Positions 10,179-20,453 of a stretch of 64,000 nt of DNA are shown one piece after another (position 1 is the first letter of the stretch; every line of letters starts with the position of its first letter). The notes beneath the pieces are model-generated. The model made no database searches. It saw nothing but the letters and a program-made list of their open reading frames with translations, and was not told where the DNA came from. Source of the stretch: an uncultured Ectothiorhodospiraceae bacterium (lineage in GTDB: Bacteria; Pseudomonadota; Gammaproteobacteria; Nitrococcales; Nitrococcaceae); the NCBI GenBank assembly GCA_913061005.1, contig CAJXSH010000001.1, positions 62,001 through 126,000 on the forward strand, in the 5' to 3' direction. The position numbers and the translations under genes were made by a program.

Positions 10179-11684
10179 ATGTGCGGTGTCATTGGTATCG
10201 TCGCCCGGTCCGCGGTCAATCAGGCCCTCTACGACGGGCTCACCGTGCTTCAGCATCGCGGTCAGGATGCGGCCGGTATCATGACCTTCGACAACGGGCG
10301 GCTGCACCTGCGCAAGGACAACGGGCTGGTGCGGGATGTCTTCAGCGCGGCGGACATGCTGGAGCTGCGGGGCAACATGGGCATCGGCCATTGCCGCTAC
10401 CCCACCGCCGGTTGCTCCAGCTCGGCCGAGGCGCAGCCGTTCTATGTCAACTCGCCCTACGGGATCAGCCTCGCCCATAACGGCAACCTGACCAACGCCG
10501 AGGCCATCAAACGCGATCTCTATCTCGAAGATCTGCGCCATATCAACACCCAGTCGGATTCCGAAATCCTGCTCAATGTCCTGGCCCATCGCCTGGGGGG
10601 GCCGGGCAAGCTGCGTGCCAGCGAGTCGGATCTGTTCGACGCGGTGGCCACCATCCATGAGCGCTGCCGGGGCGGCTATGCCGCGGTGGCGATGATCAAC
10701 GGCTACGGGATTCTCGGTTTTCGTGATCCCCATGGCATCCGCCCGCTTTGCTTTGGCAAGCGCGAGACCGATGCCGGGACCGAATACATGATCGCCTCGG
10801 AGAGCGTGGCGCTGGATGTGCTCGGTTACACACTGGTTCGCGATGTGGCGCCGGGAGAGGCGCTATTCATCGATCTCGACGGCAATCTCCACAGCCGCCA
10901 GTGTGCCGAGGCGCCCCGGCTTTCGCCCTGTATCTTCGAATATGTCTATCTGGCCCGCCCCGATTCGATGCTCGACGATGTGTCGGTTTACAAGTCCCGG
11001 CTGCGCATGGGCCGGATGCTGGCCGGACAGATCAAGCGCGAGTGGGCCAATCACGACATTGACGTGGTCATTCCCATTCCCGATACCAGCCGCACCAGCG
11101 CCCTGGACCTGGCCAACGAACTGAACATCAATTACCGCGAAGGCTTTATTAAAAACCGCTACATCGGCCGGACCTTCATCATGCCCGGACAGGCGGTGAG
11201 GCGGAAGTCGGTGCGCCAGAAGCTCAACGCCATCGATCTGGAGTTCCGCGGCAAGAACGTGCTGTTGCTTGATGACTCGATCGTCCGGGGAACCACTTCG
11301 GAGCAGATCATCGAAATGGCCCGCGATGCGGGTGCCCGCCGGGTGTATTTTGCTTCGGCGGCGCCGCCGGTGCGCTATCCCAATGTCTATGGGATCGATA
11401 TGCCGGCGGCCCGCGAGCTGCTCGCCCACAATCGCAGCATCGATGAGATCCGTCAGACCATTGGCGCCGATGAGATGATCTACCAGTCACTGGACGACCT
11501 GGTTGCGGCGGTGAAAGAGGGCAATGCCGGTATCCAGGGGTTCGACTGTTCATGCTTTGATGGCCGTTACGTCACCGGTGATATCACCGCCGATTATCTG
11601 CTCGATCTCGAAGCCCAGCGCAATGATCAGGCCCGGGTCGGCGACAGCGCCCGCGGCTACCCCGAGCGCGCCGGAGGGTTGTGA
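10179..11684 (+). CDS. purF: Amidophosphoribosyltransferase
   Basis: First committed step of purine synthesis, from PRPP and glutamine to phosphoribosylamine. The N-terminal nucleophile is Cys2 (MCGVIGIV) with no propeptide, followed by the [11 protein letters not shown] glutaminase motif. The PRPP-binding loop [18 protein letters not shown] is intact. Length 501 matches the enterobacterial, iron-sulfur-free type. Its TGA overlaps the metZ ATG by one base. Confidence 0.97.
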   Translation: MCGVIGIVARSAVNQALYDGLTVLQHRGQDAAGIMTFDNGRLHLRKDNGLVRDVFSAADMLELRGNMGIGHCRYPTAGCSSSAEAQPFYVNSPYGISLAHNGNLTNAEAIKRDLYLEDLRHINTQSDSEILLNVLAHRLGGPGKLRASESDLFDAVATIHERCRGGYAAVAMINGYGILGFRDPHGIRPLCFGKRETDAGTEYMIASESVALDVLGYTLVRDVAPGEALFIDLDGNLHSRQCAEAPRLSPCIFEYVYLARPDSMLDDVSVYKSRLRMGRMLAGQIKREWANHDIDVVIPIPDTSRTSALDLANELNINYREGFIKNRYIGRTFIMPGQAVRRKSVRQKLNAIDLEFRGKNVLLLDDSIVRGTTSEQIIEMARDAGARRVYFASAAPPVRYPNVYGIDMPAARELLAHNRSIDEIRQTIGADEMIYQSLDDLVAAVKEGNAGIQGFDCSCFDGRYVTGDITADYLLDLEAQRNDQARVGDSARGYPERAGGL

Positions 11685-12871
11685 TGGCCGAGTGGGGCGA
11701 CGACACCACCGGGCTGCGCGCCGGCTGGGCGCGCACACCCGAGCAGGAGCATTCCGAGGCGATTTTTCCGACCTCGAGCTTTACCTTTCGCAACGCCGCC
11801 GAGGCGGCGGCCCGGTTCAGCGGCGAGGCGCCGGGCAATATCTATGCGCGCTTTACCAACCCGACGGTTCGGGCTTTCGAGGAGCGGCTCGCGGCGATGG
11901 AGGGCGGCGAGCGGGCCATCGGCACCAGTTCGGGCATGGCGGCGATCCTGGCGATCTGCATGGGGCTTCTGCGCAGTGGCGATCATGTGCTCTGCTCGCT
12001 GGGCGTGTTCGGGACCACCGCCTCGCTGTTTGCCAATCAGTTAAGTCGCTTCGGGATCGAGACCGATTTCGTCGCGCCCACCGACACCGCGGGATGGGCG
12101 GCGGCCATGCGGCCGCAGACGCGGCTGCTTTTTCTCGAGACCCCGTCCAATCCGCTGACCGAGGTAGCCGACATCCCGGCACTCGCCGACATCGCCCACG
12201 CCGGGGGGGCGCGGCTGGTGGTGGATAATTGCTTTTGCACCCCCGCACTGCAAAAGCCCCTTGCCATGGGGGCGGATCTGGTCAGTCACTCGGCGACCAA
12301 GTTCCTCGACGGCCAGGGGCGTTGCGTTGGCGGTGCGGTGGTCGGCGATGCCGAGACACTGGATAACCACATCTTTCCATTCCTGCGCACCGCCGGGCCG
12401 ACCATGAGCCCGTTCAACGCCTGGGTCTTTTTAAAAGGGCTCGAGACCCTCAACCTGCGGATGCGCCACCACAGCGAGCAGGCGCTGGCCCTGGCCCAAT
12501 GGCTGGGTGAGCAGCGCGCCGTCACACAGGTCTATTACCCGGGGCTTGCCGACCATCCCCAGCACGACCTCGCGGCCCGTCAGCAAAGCGGCTTTGGTGG
12601 CGTGGTCTCATTCGAGGTCGACGGCGGGCGCGAGGCCGCCTGGCAGGTGGTCGATGCCACCCGCATGCTGTCGATCACTGCCAACCTGGGCGATGTCCGC
12701 ACCACCATTACCCATCCGGCCAGCACGACCCACGGGCGGTTGAGTGCAGAACAACGCACCCGGATGGGGATCGGTGAAGGATTGGTGCGGATCTCGGTGG
12801 GACTGGAAGACCAGGCGGATATCCGCGCTGATCTGGCCCACGGGCTCGATCGTCTCGCACCCGCCGGATGA
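11684..12871 (+). CDS. metZ: O-succinylhomoserine sulfhydrylase
   Basis: PLP enzyme that makes homocysteine directly from O-succinylhomoserine and sulfide, bypassing cystathionine. The Cys/Met-metabolism PLP fold is clear: YARFTNPTVRAFEERLA near the N-terminus, the GTSSGMAAI phosphate loop, and the PLP lysine in SHSATKFLDGQG. The ATG at 11684 has GGAGGG five bases upstream. The purF-metZ pairing is common in Pseudomonas and relatives and supports MetZ over MetB or MetC. Its end overlaps the glycerate kinase start (ATGA). Confidence 0.93.
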   Translation: MAEWGDDTTGLRAGWARTPEQEHSEAIFPTSSFTFRNAAEAAARFSGEAPGNIYARFTNPTVRAFEERLAAMEGGERAIGTSSGMAAILAICMGLLRSGDHVLCSLGVFGTTASLFANQLSRFGIETDFVAPTDTAGWAAAMRPQTRLLFLETPSNPLTEVADIPALADIAHAGGARLVVDNCFCTPALQKPLAMGADLVSHSATKFLDGQGRCVGGAVVGDAETLDNHIFPFLRTAGPTMSPFNAWVFLKGLETLNLRMRHHSEQALALAQWLGEQRAVTQVYYPGLADHPQHDLAARQQSGFGGVVSFEVDGGREAAWQVVDATRMLSITANLGDVRTTITHPASTTHGRLSAEQRTRMGIGEGLVRISVGLEDQADIRADLAHGLDRLAPAG

Positions 12872-14109
12872 CGGCCATCGCCGGGCTTCGCGCCGACATC
12901 GAGCGGATCTACCACGCCGCCCTCGAGGCGGTGAACGGCCGCACCGCGGTGGCCCGGGCGCTGCGCGAAGGCGTTGTCCCCGAGGGGCCGTTCTACCTTG
13001 TGGCGGTGGGCAAGGCGGCCACGGCCATGGCCCACGGACTGGCGGACGAACGCGGCAGCGATGTCATGGACGCGCTGGTGGTGACCCGGGCGGGGTACGA
13101 GGATCCCCAACTCGGCGAGCGGCTGCCGGGGCGAACCATCACCGCCCCCCATCCGATCCCGGATGGGCGCAGCCTCGAGGCGGGAGAGGCCCTGGTCCGT
13201 TTTATCGAACAGGCGCCGGCGGATGGGCGCTTTGTCTTTCTTGTCTCGGGAGGTGCCTCGAGCCTGGTCGAACGCCTCGCGCCCGGGATGGATGCCGCCG
13301 CGCTGGCTCGATTGAACCGCTGGTTGCTGGCGAGCGGACTGGACATCGGCCGGATGAACCGGCTGCGAAAGGCCTTCTCCACCATCAAGGGCGGTCGGCT
13401 GGCGCAATGGCTGGCTGGACGGCGGGCGGATGTGCTGCTGATATCGGACGTGCCGGGCGATGCCCCGGCGATGATCGGCTCGGGCCTGCTGTTCGCCGAT
13501 GATGCGCCGCCCCTGACCGACGCCGAGCTGGCTGCCTTGCCCGAGGGGCTGGTGCCTGCTCCACCGCCCCCTACGATGGCGGCACCTTCGGTCAGCGGAC
13601 ATGTGGTGGCCAGCAATGCCGCCGCCGTCGAAGCCGCCGCCGAGCGGGCGCGGTCGCTGGGTTTTGCGGTGACCTGCCCCGGACGCTTCCTCGACGGCGA
13701 GGCCCGGACGTTGGGGGCGAGCCTGGCCGAGACGCTGATCGATGCCCCGGATTATCTGCATGTCTGGGGGGGAGAGCCGACCGTGACCCTGCCCGAACAT
13801 CCGGGCCGTGGCGGGCGGATGCAGGCCCTGGCGCTGGCGGCGGCACAGAGACTGGCCGGCCGCCCGGCGGTATTGCTCGCCGCCGGGACCGATGGCGCGG
13901 ATGGCCCGGGCGAGGATGCCGGTGCGTTGGTCGACGGCCATACCCTGTACCGGGGCCACCGGGCCGGTCTGGACGACGAATACACCCTGGATGCCGCCGA
14001 TTCGGGGCGCTTTCTTGCCGCCAGTGGCGATCTCCTACGCACCGGCGGGACGGGGACCAATGTCATGGATCTGGTGATCGGCTACCACGGATCCAAAGGC
14101 ACAGGTTGA
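12868..14109 (+). CDS. Glycerate 2-kinase (GckA/TtuD, DUF4147-MOFRL family)
   Basis: Phosphorylates D-glycerate in glyoxylate, serine or tartrate catabolism. The DUF4147 N-terminal half shows VAVGKAATAMAHG, the TAPHPIPDGRSLEAGE segment and VSGGASSLVERLAPG. The MOFRL C-terminal half shows WGGEPTVTLP, GGRMQALALAAA and AGTDGADGPGEDAGA. Length 413 is typical. Coupling to metZ by ATGA suggests co-expression, though no metabolic link is obvious. The exact phosphorylation position is family knowledge, not visible in sequence. Confidence 0.9.
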   Translation: MTAIAGLRADIERIYHAALEAVNGRTAVARALREGVVPEGPFYLVAVGKAATAMAHGLADERGSDVMDALVVTRAGYEDPQLGERLPGRTITAPHPIPDGRSLEAGEALVRFIEQAPADGRFVFLVSGGASSLVERLAPGMDAAALARLNRWLLASGLDIGRMNRLRKAFSTIKGGRLAQWLAGRRADVLLISDVPGDAPAMIGSGLLFADDAPPLTDAELAALPEGLVPAPPPPTMAAPSVSGHVVASNAAAVEAAAERARSLGFAVTCPGRFLDGEARTLGASLAETLIDAPDYLHVWGGEPTVTLPEHPGRGGRMQALALAAAQRLAGRPAVLLAAGTDGADGPGEDAGALVDGHTLYRGHRAGLDDEYTLDAADSGRFLAASGDLLRTGGTGTNVMDLVIGYHGSKGTG

Positions 14110-14113
14110 TCCG

Positions 14114-14620
14114 ATGAAGCGTTGGCTCGGGAAACGCCACCGGGGCGTGCGGCCGGATGTGTACGCCGACGAGCCCGATCAGCGACGCGCCGCCGTCGAG
14201 GCCGGGCAATGCGGTGAGAGTGTCCTGCGCCGGCTTGTCAGTCGTGACGCGGACGCTCGTGTCCGCGCCGCCGCCGCGCGGCGGCTTCAGGATCCGGTGA
14301 TGCTGCGTCGGGTGATCGAGTCAGATACCGATGTGCAGGTGGTGGCGTCGGCCCGGAGCCGGTATCGGCAATTACTGGCCGGTGGCGATGCCCTGTCGCT
14401 GGACTACCGGCTGGCGGCGCTTGCGGCCTGCCGGGATGGGCAGATCATTGCCCATGTGGCCCGCAGTGCCCGAGAGCCGGCGCTGCGCCGGGCGGCCATG
14501 GAGCGGGTCGATGATCATCGATTGCTTGCCGAGATCGCCGAGCATGATGACGATCACGACCTGCGCCGGGCCGCCGCCGGCCGGCTAGCCGCCATCCGCG
14601 GCAAAGGGCAGCGACGCTAG
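14114..14620 (+). CDS. HEAT-repeat-like protein resembling the N-terminus of DUF349 proteins
   Basis: I cannot assign a function. The 168-residue protein is Arg/Ala/Asp-rich, with repeated helical units such as RRLVSRDADARVRAAAARRL, DDHRLLAEIAEHDDDHDLRR and AAAGRLAAIR. These resemble the short HEAT-like repeats at the N-terminus of DUF349 proteins, but no DUF349 coiled-coil part follows, so it may be a stand-alone or shortened relative. It begins four bases after the glycerate kinase and is probably the last gene of the long operon. Its last 36 bases overlap the 3' end of the convergent lpxH. Confidence 0.75.
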   Translation: MKRWLGKRHRGVRPDVYADEPDQRRAAVEAGQCGESVLRRLVSRDADARVRAAAARRLQDPVMLRRVIESDTDVQVVASARSRYRQLLAGGDALSLDYRLAALAACRDGQIIAHVARSAREPALRRAAMERVDDHRLLAEIAEHDDDHDLRRAAAGRLAAIRGKGQRR

Positions 14621-15325
14621 CTGCCACTCGCCCTGATCGATGCGCAGGACACTGCCTTGCTGGAACCAGTCTCCCAGCACCACGCGGCGGTAATCATTGC
14701 CATCGGCGCTCATCGCATGCACCGCCGGCCGATGGGTATGCCCATGGATGAGGTCGCGGGCATTGCAGGCTGTCAGTCGATCGCGAACCGCCTGCTGGTT
14801 GACGTCCATGATGGCGCTGTCCTTGCCGGCCATGGCCTCGCCACTTTTCTCGCGGGCCTCGAGGGCCTGTCGGTAGCGCTCATCCGGGGGCAGCGCCAGA
14901 AAATCCCGCTGCCAGGCCGGGTCCCGAACCTGCTGTCGGAACGCCTGATAGGCAGCGTCGTCGGTGCAAAGGGCATCGCCGTGCTCGAGCACAACCGGGA
15001 GGTCGTCGACGCGGATGACCGTTGGCTCGCGCATTCGCTTAATACCGGCGCGGGCGAGGTAGTCATCGCCGACGAGGAAATCCCGATTGCCGGGCATGAA
15101 TCCAACCCATGTGCCGTTCTCGACCAGTGCCCGGATAGCGGGGGCCACCGGGTCGTCGGCCGGGGCTGCATCATCGCCGATCCAGGCTTCAAAAAGATCG
15201 CCCAGGATGAAAAGCGCGCCGGCCTGTCGGGCCTCACCGGCGAGGAAGGCCAGAAACGTCTGTATCGCCGCCGGCCGGTCTGGATGCAAATGGAGGTCCG
15301 CTACAAAGAGTAACGGCGAATCCAT
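14585..15325 (-). CDS. lpxH: UDP-2,3-diacylglucosamine diphosphatase
   Basis: Releases UMP from UDP-diacylglucosamine to give lipid X, a cytoplasmic-face step of lipid A synthesis. The calcineurin-type metallophosphatase motifs are in order: ADLHLHPD, GDLFEAWIGDD, GNRDF, HGDAL and HGHTHRP. The ATG at 15325 gives MDSPLLFVADLHL, close to E. coli LpxH. An upstream in-frame ATG at 15349 would add eight residues, and neither start has a convincing SD. The gene is divergent from gltX, with 85 bases between them for both promoters. Confidence 0.95.
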   Translation of the reverse strand: MDSPLLFVADLHLHPDRPAAIQTFLAFLAGEARQAGALFILGDLFEAWIGDDAAPADDPVAPAIRALVENGTWVGFMPGNRDFLVGDDYLARAGIKRMREPTVIRVDDLPVVLEHGDALCTDDAAYQAFRQQVRDPAWQRDFLALPPDERYRQALEAREKSGEAMAGKDSAIMDVNQQAVRDRLTACNARDLIHGHTHRPAVHAMSADGNDYRRVVLGDWFQQGSVLRIDQGEWQLASLPFAADGG

Positions 15326-15410
15326 AGAGGTGAATTGCCTTTTGTCCATGGGTCAAAGATGGCGGTCGACGAAGCTGCATGCAAGTCGCGGTTCGATTAC
15401 CATGCCGCCC

Positions 15411-16832
15411 ATGAGTCAGCCGCCTGTCGTTACCCGGTTCGCCCCCAGTCCAACGGGGTTGTTGCATGCCGGCAATCTGCGCACCGCACTTTTTAACTAT
15501 CTGCTGGCTCGCCGGGCCGGTGGCCGTTTCATCCTGCGGATCGAAGACAGCGACGCAAGCCGTGCGTATCCGGATGCCGAAGCGGCATTGCAACAGGATC
15601 TCGAGTGGTTGGGGATCGACTGGGACCTGGGCCCCGGCCGGGGCGAGCCCTCGGGCTGGCGGCAATCCGCCCGGCAGGATGCCTATCAGGCCGCCCTCGA
15701 TACCCTGATGGCCGCGGGTCGGGCCTATTATTGCTTTTGTTCAATCGAGCGGCTCCGCGCATTGCGCGAGGCGCAGCAAAAGGCCGGACAGCCACCGCGT
15801 TACGACGGTTGCTGCGCGGCGCTCGACCCGGACGAGGCGGCCACCCGGGTCGCCGCGGGGGAGTCAGCCACCGTGCGACTGCGGGTGCCGGCGACAGGGG
15901 ATATGACATTCGACGACCTGGTCCGGGGCGAACAGCGGTTCGATGCAAGCGCCTATGGGGATCCGGTGATCCGGCGCGCCGACGGGAGTGTGGCGTTTTT
16001 GTTCGCCAATGCCCTGGATGATGCGCAGATGGGTGTCACCCATGTGCTGCGCGGTGAGGACCACCTCAGTAACACCCCTTTGCAGCGGCAGCTTTTCAAC
16101 GGGCTCGGCGTGGCGCCGCCTTGTTACGGTCACCTCTCGCTGGTGGTTGATGCCCACGGGGCACCGCTTTCCAAACGCAGTCAGGCCGCGGCGGTCGCGG
16201 CATTGCGATCCCAGGGGTACCGGCCCGAGGCGTTGCTGAATTATCTCGCGCGGCTGGGCAATCCGGTGCCGGGGGATGATCTGCTTGACATGGATGGACT
16301 GGCCGAGTGTTTCGCCCCCGACCGTCTGAGTCGCAGCCCGGCACGCTTTGATCCAACCCAGCTCGATGGCTGGCAGCAGCAGGCCATGGCGGCCATCCCG
16401 CTGGCTACCCTGCGGGCGTATCTGCAAATCGAGGTCCCGGCCGAGCGGCTGGACGGGTTTCTGGCCCTGGTCCGCCCCAATCTGCGAGTGGCCGAAGAGG
16501 TCAACGACTGGGCCGAGCGCATCTTCTCGGCCGACTGGCGGGTTGATCCGGCAACGGCAGCGGGCTCGCCGCAACCGGCCGCCGCTTTCTATGAAACCGT
16601 CGCCCGGGTGATCGAGGCGACGGGCACGGACGACTGGAGCGCGCTGCGGCCAGCGCTCGAGGCCGCCACCGAGCGGCGCGGCGGTGCGATGATGAAACCG
16701 CTTCGACATGCCCTCACCGGGCTCGGTCACGGCCCCGCGCTGGGCGAAATCATCCGTTTGATGCCCGAGCCGGTGCGACGTCTGCGCCTGCAAAGGGCGG
16801 CCGCCGAAGCCGCCGGAGTCATCGATGCTTGA
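15411..16832 (+). CDS. gltX: Glutamate--tRNA ligase
   Basis: Charges tRNA with glutamate. The class I signatures are [17 protein letters not shown] (HIGH variant HAGN) with RIEDSD, and APLSKRSQ in place of the usual KLSKRHG. A CFCS ... CC cluster resembles the zinc-binding knuckle of E. coli-type enzymes. The protein is about 474 residues with a normal-size anticodon region. Start choice lies between 15411 ([10 protein letters not shown]) and 15402. It overlaps cysS by eight bases. A second gltX may exist elsewhere, so tRNA specificity (Glu only, or also Gln) cannot be read from this window. Confidence 0.93.
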   Translation: MSQPPVVTRFAPSPTGLLHAGNLRTALFNYLLARRAGGRFILRIEDSDASRAYPDAEAALQQDLEWLGIDWDLGPGRGEPSGWRQSARQDAYQAALDTLMAAGRAYYCFCSIERLRALREAQQKAGQPPRYDGCCAALDPDEAATRVAAGESATVRLRVPATGDMTFDDLVRGEQRFDASAYGDPVIRRADGSVAFLFANALDDAQMGVTHVLRGEDHLSNTPLQRQLFNGLGVAPPCYGHLSLVVDAHGAPLSKRSQAAAVAALRSQGYRPEALLNYLARLGNPVPGDDLLDMDGLAECFAPDRLSRSPARFDPTQLDGWQQQAMAAIPLATLRAYLQIEVPAERLDGFLALVRPNLRVAEEVNDWAERIFSADWRVDPATAAGSPQPAAAFYETVARVIEATGTDDWSALRPALEAATERRGGAMMKPLRHALTGLGHGPALGEIIRLMPEPVRRLRLQRAAAEAAGVIDA

Positions 16833-18216
16833 GATTCACAACAGCCTGACCGGCCGCAAGCAGGCCTTCCAGCCCATCGATCCCCCGCGGGTCGGGCTTT
16901 ATGTCTGCGGCATGACGGTCTACGACTACTGCCATCTCGGCCACGCCCGAGCCATGGTGGTTTTCGACATGGTGGTGCGGTATCTGCGCGCGAGCGGTTA
17001 CCAGGTGCGGTATGTCCGCAATATCACCGATATTGATGACAAGATCATCCAGCGCGCGGCGAGCCTTGGCGAGCCCATCGAACAGCTGACCCGACGGTTT
17101 ACCGAGGCGATGCATGCCGATGCCGATGCGCTCGGCTGTCTGCGGCCCGACGAAGAGCCCCGCGCCACGGCCCACATGGATGCCATTATCAAGATGATCG
17201 AGGCGCTCATCGAAAAAGGGCACGCCTACACCGCAGGGGGTGATGTCTACTTCTCGGTGGCGGCTTTCGACGGCTACGGGGCGCTTTCCGGCAAGCGGCC
17301 GGGAGATCTGCGGGCCGGGGCGCGCATCGAGTCGGACGAGGCCAAGCATGACCCCGCCGACTTCGTGCTCTGGAAAGCGGCCAAGCCCGACGAGCCGAGC
17401 TGGCCTTCGCCCTGGGGCGATGGCCGACCGGGGTGGCATATCGAGTGCTCTGCCATGTCCACCCGTTGCCTGGGCAATCATTTCGATATCCACGGCGGGG
17501 GGCTGGATCTGCAGTTTCCTCACCACGAAAACGAGATCGCCCAGTCCGAGGCGGCCACCGGCGAGCATTTCGTCAACTACTGGATGCACAACGGGCATGT
17601 GCGCATCGATGACGAGAAGATGGCCAAGTCATTGGGCAATTTCACCACGGTGCGGGATATCCTCGCCGCCCACGACCCCGAATCGGTCCGGCATTTTCTG
17701 CTCTCGAGCCACTACCGCAGCCCTTTGAACTACACCGCCGATGCGCTGGACCAGGCCCGGGCATCCATGGAGCGACTGTATCTGGCGCTGCGCGGGGGTG
17801 AGCGCGATGACCGGCCCGGCGGCGATGACAAAGCCTATGCCGAGCGTTTTCAGGCGGCCATGGATGATGATTTCAACACCCCGCTGGCATTGGCGGTGCT
17901 GTTTGACCTGGCCCGCGAAGTCAATCGGGCCCGCGAAGCCGGCGAGTCGGACCGGGCCGATGGCCTGGCCGGAGAATTGCGCCGGCTCGGGCACATGCTG
18001 GGTCTGTTACAGGGCGATGCCGAGGGCTTTTTGCAGGGGGGCAGCGCCGAGGACCCGGCAGAAGTTGCCCGTATCAACGCCCTTGTCGCCGAACGCGACC
18101 AGGCCCGGGCCCAGCGTGACTTCGCACGCGCCGATGCGATCCGTGATCAGCTCATCGGCGAAGGCATCGTGCTGGAGGACGGGACCGGCGGCACCCGCTG
18201 GCGGCGGGGGCGCTAG
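16825..18216 (+). CDS. cysS: Cysteine--tRNA ligase
   Basis: Class I synthetase for tRNA-Cys. Cys28 in [18 protein letters not shown] is a zinc ligand beside the HIGH motif (HLGH). Further zinc-site residues lie in the WHIECSAM and FPHHENE segments. The KMSKS loop reads KMAKSLGN. The 463-residue length and C-terminal [20 protein letters not shown] region are typical. It is coupled to gltX by overlap. Its stop overlaps the stop of the convergent CorC-like gene by four bases. Confidence 0.97.
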   Translation: MLEIHNSLTGRKQAFQPIDPPRVGLYVCGMTVYDYCHLGHARAMVVFDMVVRYLRASGYQVRYVRNITDIDDKIIQRAASLGEPIEQLTRRFTEAMHADADALGCLRPDEEPRATAHMDAIIKMIEALIEKGHAYTAGGDVYFSVAAFDGYGALSGKRPGDLRAGARIESDEAKHDPADFVLWKAAKPDEPSWPSPWGDGRPGWHIECSAMSTRCLGNHFDIHGGGLDLQFPHHENEIAQSEAATGEHFVNYWMHNGHVRIDDEKMAKSLGNFTTVRDILAAHDPESVRHFLLSSHYRSPLNYTADALDQARASMERLYLALRGGERDDRPGGDDKAYAERFQAAMDDDFNTPLALAVLFDLAREVNRAREAGESDRADGLAGELRRLGHMLGLLQGDAEGFLQGGSAEDPAEVARINALVAERDQARAQRDFARADAIRDQLIGEGIVLEDGTGGTRWRRGR

Positions 18217-19487
18217 TCCTTGTTGGCCGGCTGGATGCGTCGATCCAGTCGTGCCACCTTCACCCGGTTGTCTTCGGTCTGCATGACCGTGACCGGGTGG
18301 TTGTCGATCAAAAGGCTGGTGCCGGGCTCCGGGATGTTTTCGAGCTGCTCGAGGATCAGGCCATTCAGGGTTTTCGGCCCGTCGGCGCTGATCTCCCAGC
18401 CGAGCAGGCGTTTGAGCTCGCGCACACTGGCGCTGCCCGCAGCCAGGTAGCTGCCATCGGGCTGACGATGGATATCTCCCACCGCCTCGGCCGGATCGGT
18501 GGTGAATTCACCGACAATCTCTTCGAGGATATCCTCGAGGGTGACCAGCCCCAGCAGCTCGCCGTATTCATCCACCACCAGGCCGATGCGCCGCTTCTGG
18601 GTCTGGAAATTGATCATCTGCCGGTGCAGCGGCGTGCCTTCGGGGACAAAGTAGGGCGGGCGGACATGCTCGAGGAGGTTGTCGCGGGTCAGCTCACCGT
18701 CGAGCATGGCGGTCACCACCCGCCGGACATGGATGACCCCGCGGATATTGTCGATCCCGCCCTCGAAAACCGGCAGACGGGTGTATTCGGAGGCCGCGAT
18801 CTGCGCGGTGATGGTGCGCCAGTCGGCCTCCAGGTCGATGCCGGCGACCTCGTTGCGCGGCACCATGATGTCCTCGACGGTGGCCTGGTCCAGATCCAGG
18901 ATGCTCAAGAGCATGCGTTGGTGGCGCTGCGGGATCATGGCGCCGGCCTCGTTGACCACGGTGCGCAGCTCTTCCCGGCTCAGTGGCGATTCGCCTTCTT
19001 CCGACGGGTTGACTCCGAGCAGACCAAGCAGGGCATTGGCCAGGGTGTTGGTCAGCCAGACCAGCGGGTAGAGCAGTCGCAGCAGCGGTCGCAACACCAG
19101 CGCCGCCGGAAAAGCCACCCGCTCGGGGCGCAGGGCCGCCAGGGTTTTCGGGGCCACCTCGGCAAAAATGAGGATCGTCAGGGTCAGCAGCCCGGTGGCC
19201 GCCGCCAGTGCGCCCTCGCCACCCAGTCGCAGGGCAATGAGGGTGGCCACCGACGAGGCCGCGATGTTCATGAAATTGTTGCCAAGCAGGATGATGCCGA
19301 TCAGCCGGTCCGGCCGCTGGAGCAGCCGCTCGGCCCGGCGCGCCCCGCGATGCCCGTCCCGGGCCAGGTGTCGCAGCCGGTATCGGTTGAGGGTCATCAG
19401 CGCCGTCTCGGAGCCCGAAAAACAGGCCGACAGCAGGATCAGCACGCCCAGGGCGAGAAACAGCAGCGGTAGGGGGATACCGTCCAA
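18213..19487 (-). CDS. CorC/HlyC-family membrane protein (YfjD-like, CNNM-CBS)
   Basis: Members of this family are linked to magnesium/cobalt homeostasis. The order is: a DUF21/CNNM transmembrane domain (residues 1-190, with [20 protein letters not shown] and [16 protein letters not shown]), a CBS pair (about 205-325, with [11 protein letters not shown] and [28 protein letters not shown]), and a C-terminal CorC_HlyC domain. The start is a TTG at 19487; it puts the protein start where E. coli YfjD begins, and an in-frame ATG appears only well inside. It lies next to ypjD and ffh, the same neighbourhood as in E. coli. Confidence 0.9.
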   Translation of the reverse strand: MDGIPLPLLFLALGVLILLSACFSGSETALMTLNRYRLRHLARDGHRGARRAERLLQRPDRLIGIILLGNNFMNIAASSVATLIALRLGGEGALAAATGLLTLTILIFAEVAPKTLAALRPERVAFPAALVLRPLLRLLYPLVWLTNTLANALLGLLGVNPSEEGESPLSREELRTVVNEAGAMIPQRHQRMLLSILDLDQATVEDIMVPRNEVAGIDLEADWRTITAQIAASEYTRLPVFEGGIDNIRGVIHVRRVVTAMLDGELTRDNLLEHVRPPYFVPEGTPLHRQMINFQTQKRRIGLVVDEYGELLGLVTLEDILEEIVGEFTTDPAEAVGDIHRQPDGSYLAAGSASVRELKRLLGWEISADGPKTLNGLILEQLENIPEPGTSLLIDNHPVTVMQTEDNRVKVARLDRRIQPANKD

Positions 19488-19496
19488 TTTCTGGCC

Positions 19497-20303
19497 TCAG
19501 CCTTTGAGCAGGATTTCAAGCACGACCTTGCTGCCAAAGTAGGCAAGGGCGAGCAGGACAAAACCGGCCAGGCTCCAGCGAATGGCGGTGCGTCCGCGCC
19601 AGCCGGCCCGCTGACGGCCAATCAGCAACGCCGCAAAGACCAGCCACGCCATCATCGATAAAAGCGTCTTGTGCGCCAGGTCCTGGGCAAACAGATCCTC
19701 GACGAACAGCCAGCCGGTGATCAGCGCCACCGACAAAAGCACCATGCCGGCGGCGAGCATCTGAAACAGCAGTGCCTCCATGCCCTGGAGCGAGGGCAAC
19801 ATGCCGATCAGACGGCCAGCCCGACGGCGACGCAGGCTGCGGTCGAGCCAGGCCAGCAGCACGGTCTGTGCACAGGCGAGGCCGAATACCGCGTAGGCAA
19901 GAATCGAGCTGACCACATGCCAATCCACCGGTGCGCCGATGGGCACCAGCGTGGGTGCCGGGGTCCCCAGCGCGCCGGCCAATCCCGCACTGATGGCAGC
20001 GAAGGGAAAGACCACCAGCCCGAGGCTTTGAACCGGCTGCCGAAGGGTCGCCAGCAGCAGCATCGTGACCATGACCCAGCCCAGCAGAGAGAGCGCGTTG
20101 TAGAGCGCGAGATTGACGCCGGCCGCGGTCCACAGCCCCTGCCAGAGCGCAGCGGCATGCAGCGGCACGGCAAGCACCGCCATGAACAGCGCCAGCCGCT
20201 CGCCGCGACGTGGCATGACCATCCCCTGGAGGGCGGCCACGAGGCTTACGACTGCCAGTGCATAGAGGATGACCGCGATCCAGCTGATCAGGCTGTGCAT
20301 CAT
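19497..20303 (-). CDS. ypjD: CcsA-like cytochrome c assembly membrane protein (YpjD)
   Basis: An eight-segment membrane protein of 268 residues related to the heme-handling CcsA/CcmC family. Conserved His-containing stretches (VPLHAAALWQG, VDWHVVSSILAYAVFGLA and AQDLAHKTLLSMMAW) match the YpjD pattern. Its biochemical role is not established. Two adjacent ATGs (20303, 20300) can start it, without a clear SD. It ends ten bases before the CorC-like gene, so the two probably form an operon. It diverges from ffh. Confidence 0.88.
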   Translation of the reverse strand: MMHSLISWIAVILYALAVVSLVAALQGMVMPRRGERLALFMAVLAVPLHAAALWQGLWTAAGVNLALYNALSLLGWVMVTMLLLATLRQPVQSLGLVVFPFAAISAGLAGALGTPAPTLVPIGAPVDWHVVSSILAYAVFGLACAQTVLLAWLDRSLRRRRAGRLIGMLPSLQGMEALLFQMLAAGMVLLSVALITGWLFVEDLFAQDLAHKTLLSMMAWLVFAALLIGRQRAGWRGRTAIRWSLAGFVLLALAYFGSKVVLEILLKG

Positions 20304-20405
20304 GGCCGCCGTCGGTTGTACCTGCTTGGGCGCATGGCTCGATCATCGCACAGAACGCGGGGGCATTCGAGAACACGGCGCTGGCGCGAAACCCGGGGTT
20401 GCACT

Positions 20406-20413
20406 GGTACACT
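20406..20413 (+). promoter_or_regulatory. Possible extended -10 promoter of ffh
   Basis: TGGTACACT reads as an extended -10 element (TGnTAnnnT) 41 bases before the ffh start, in the 150-base space between divergent ypjD and ffh. No good -35 hexamer is seen at the usual distance, which is acceptable for extended -10 promoters. Confidence 0.4.
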
Positions 20414-20453
20414 GACCGGACAGGATATCGCCACGGCAGGAGTTCCCGGCGCT

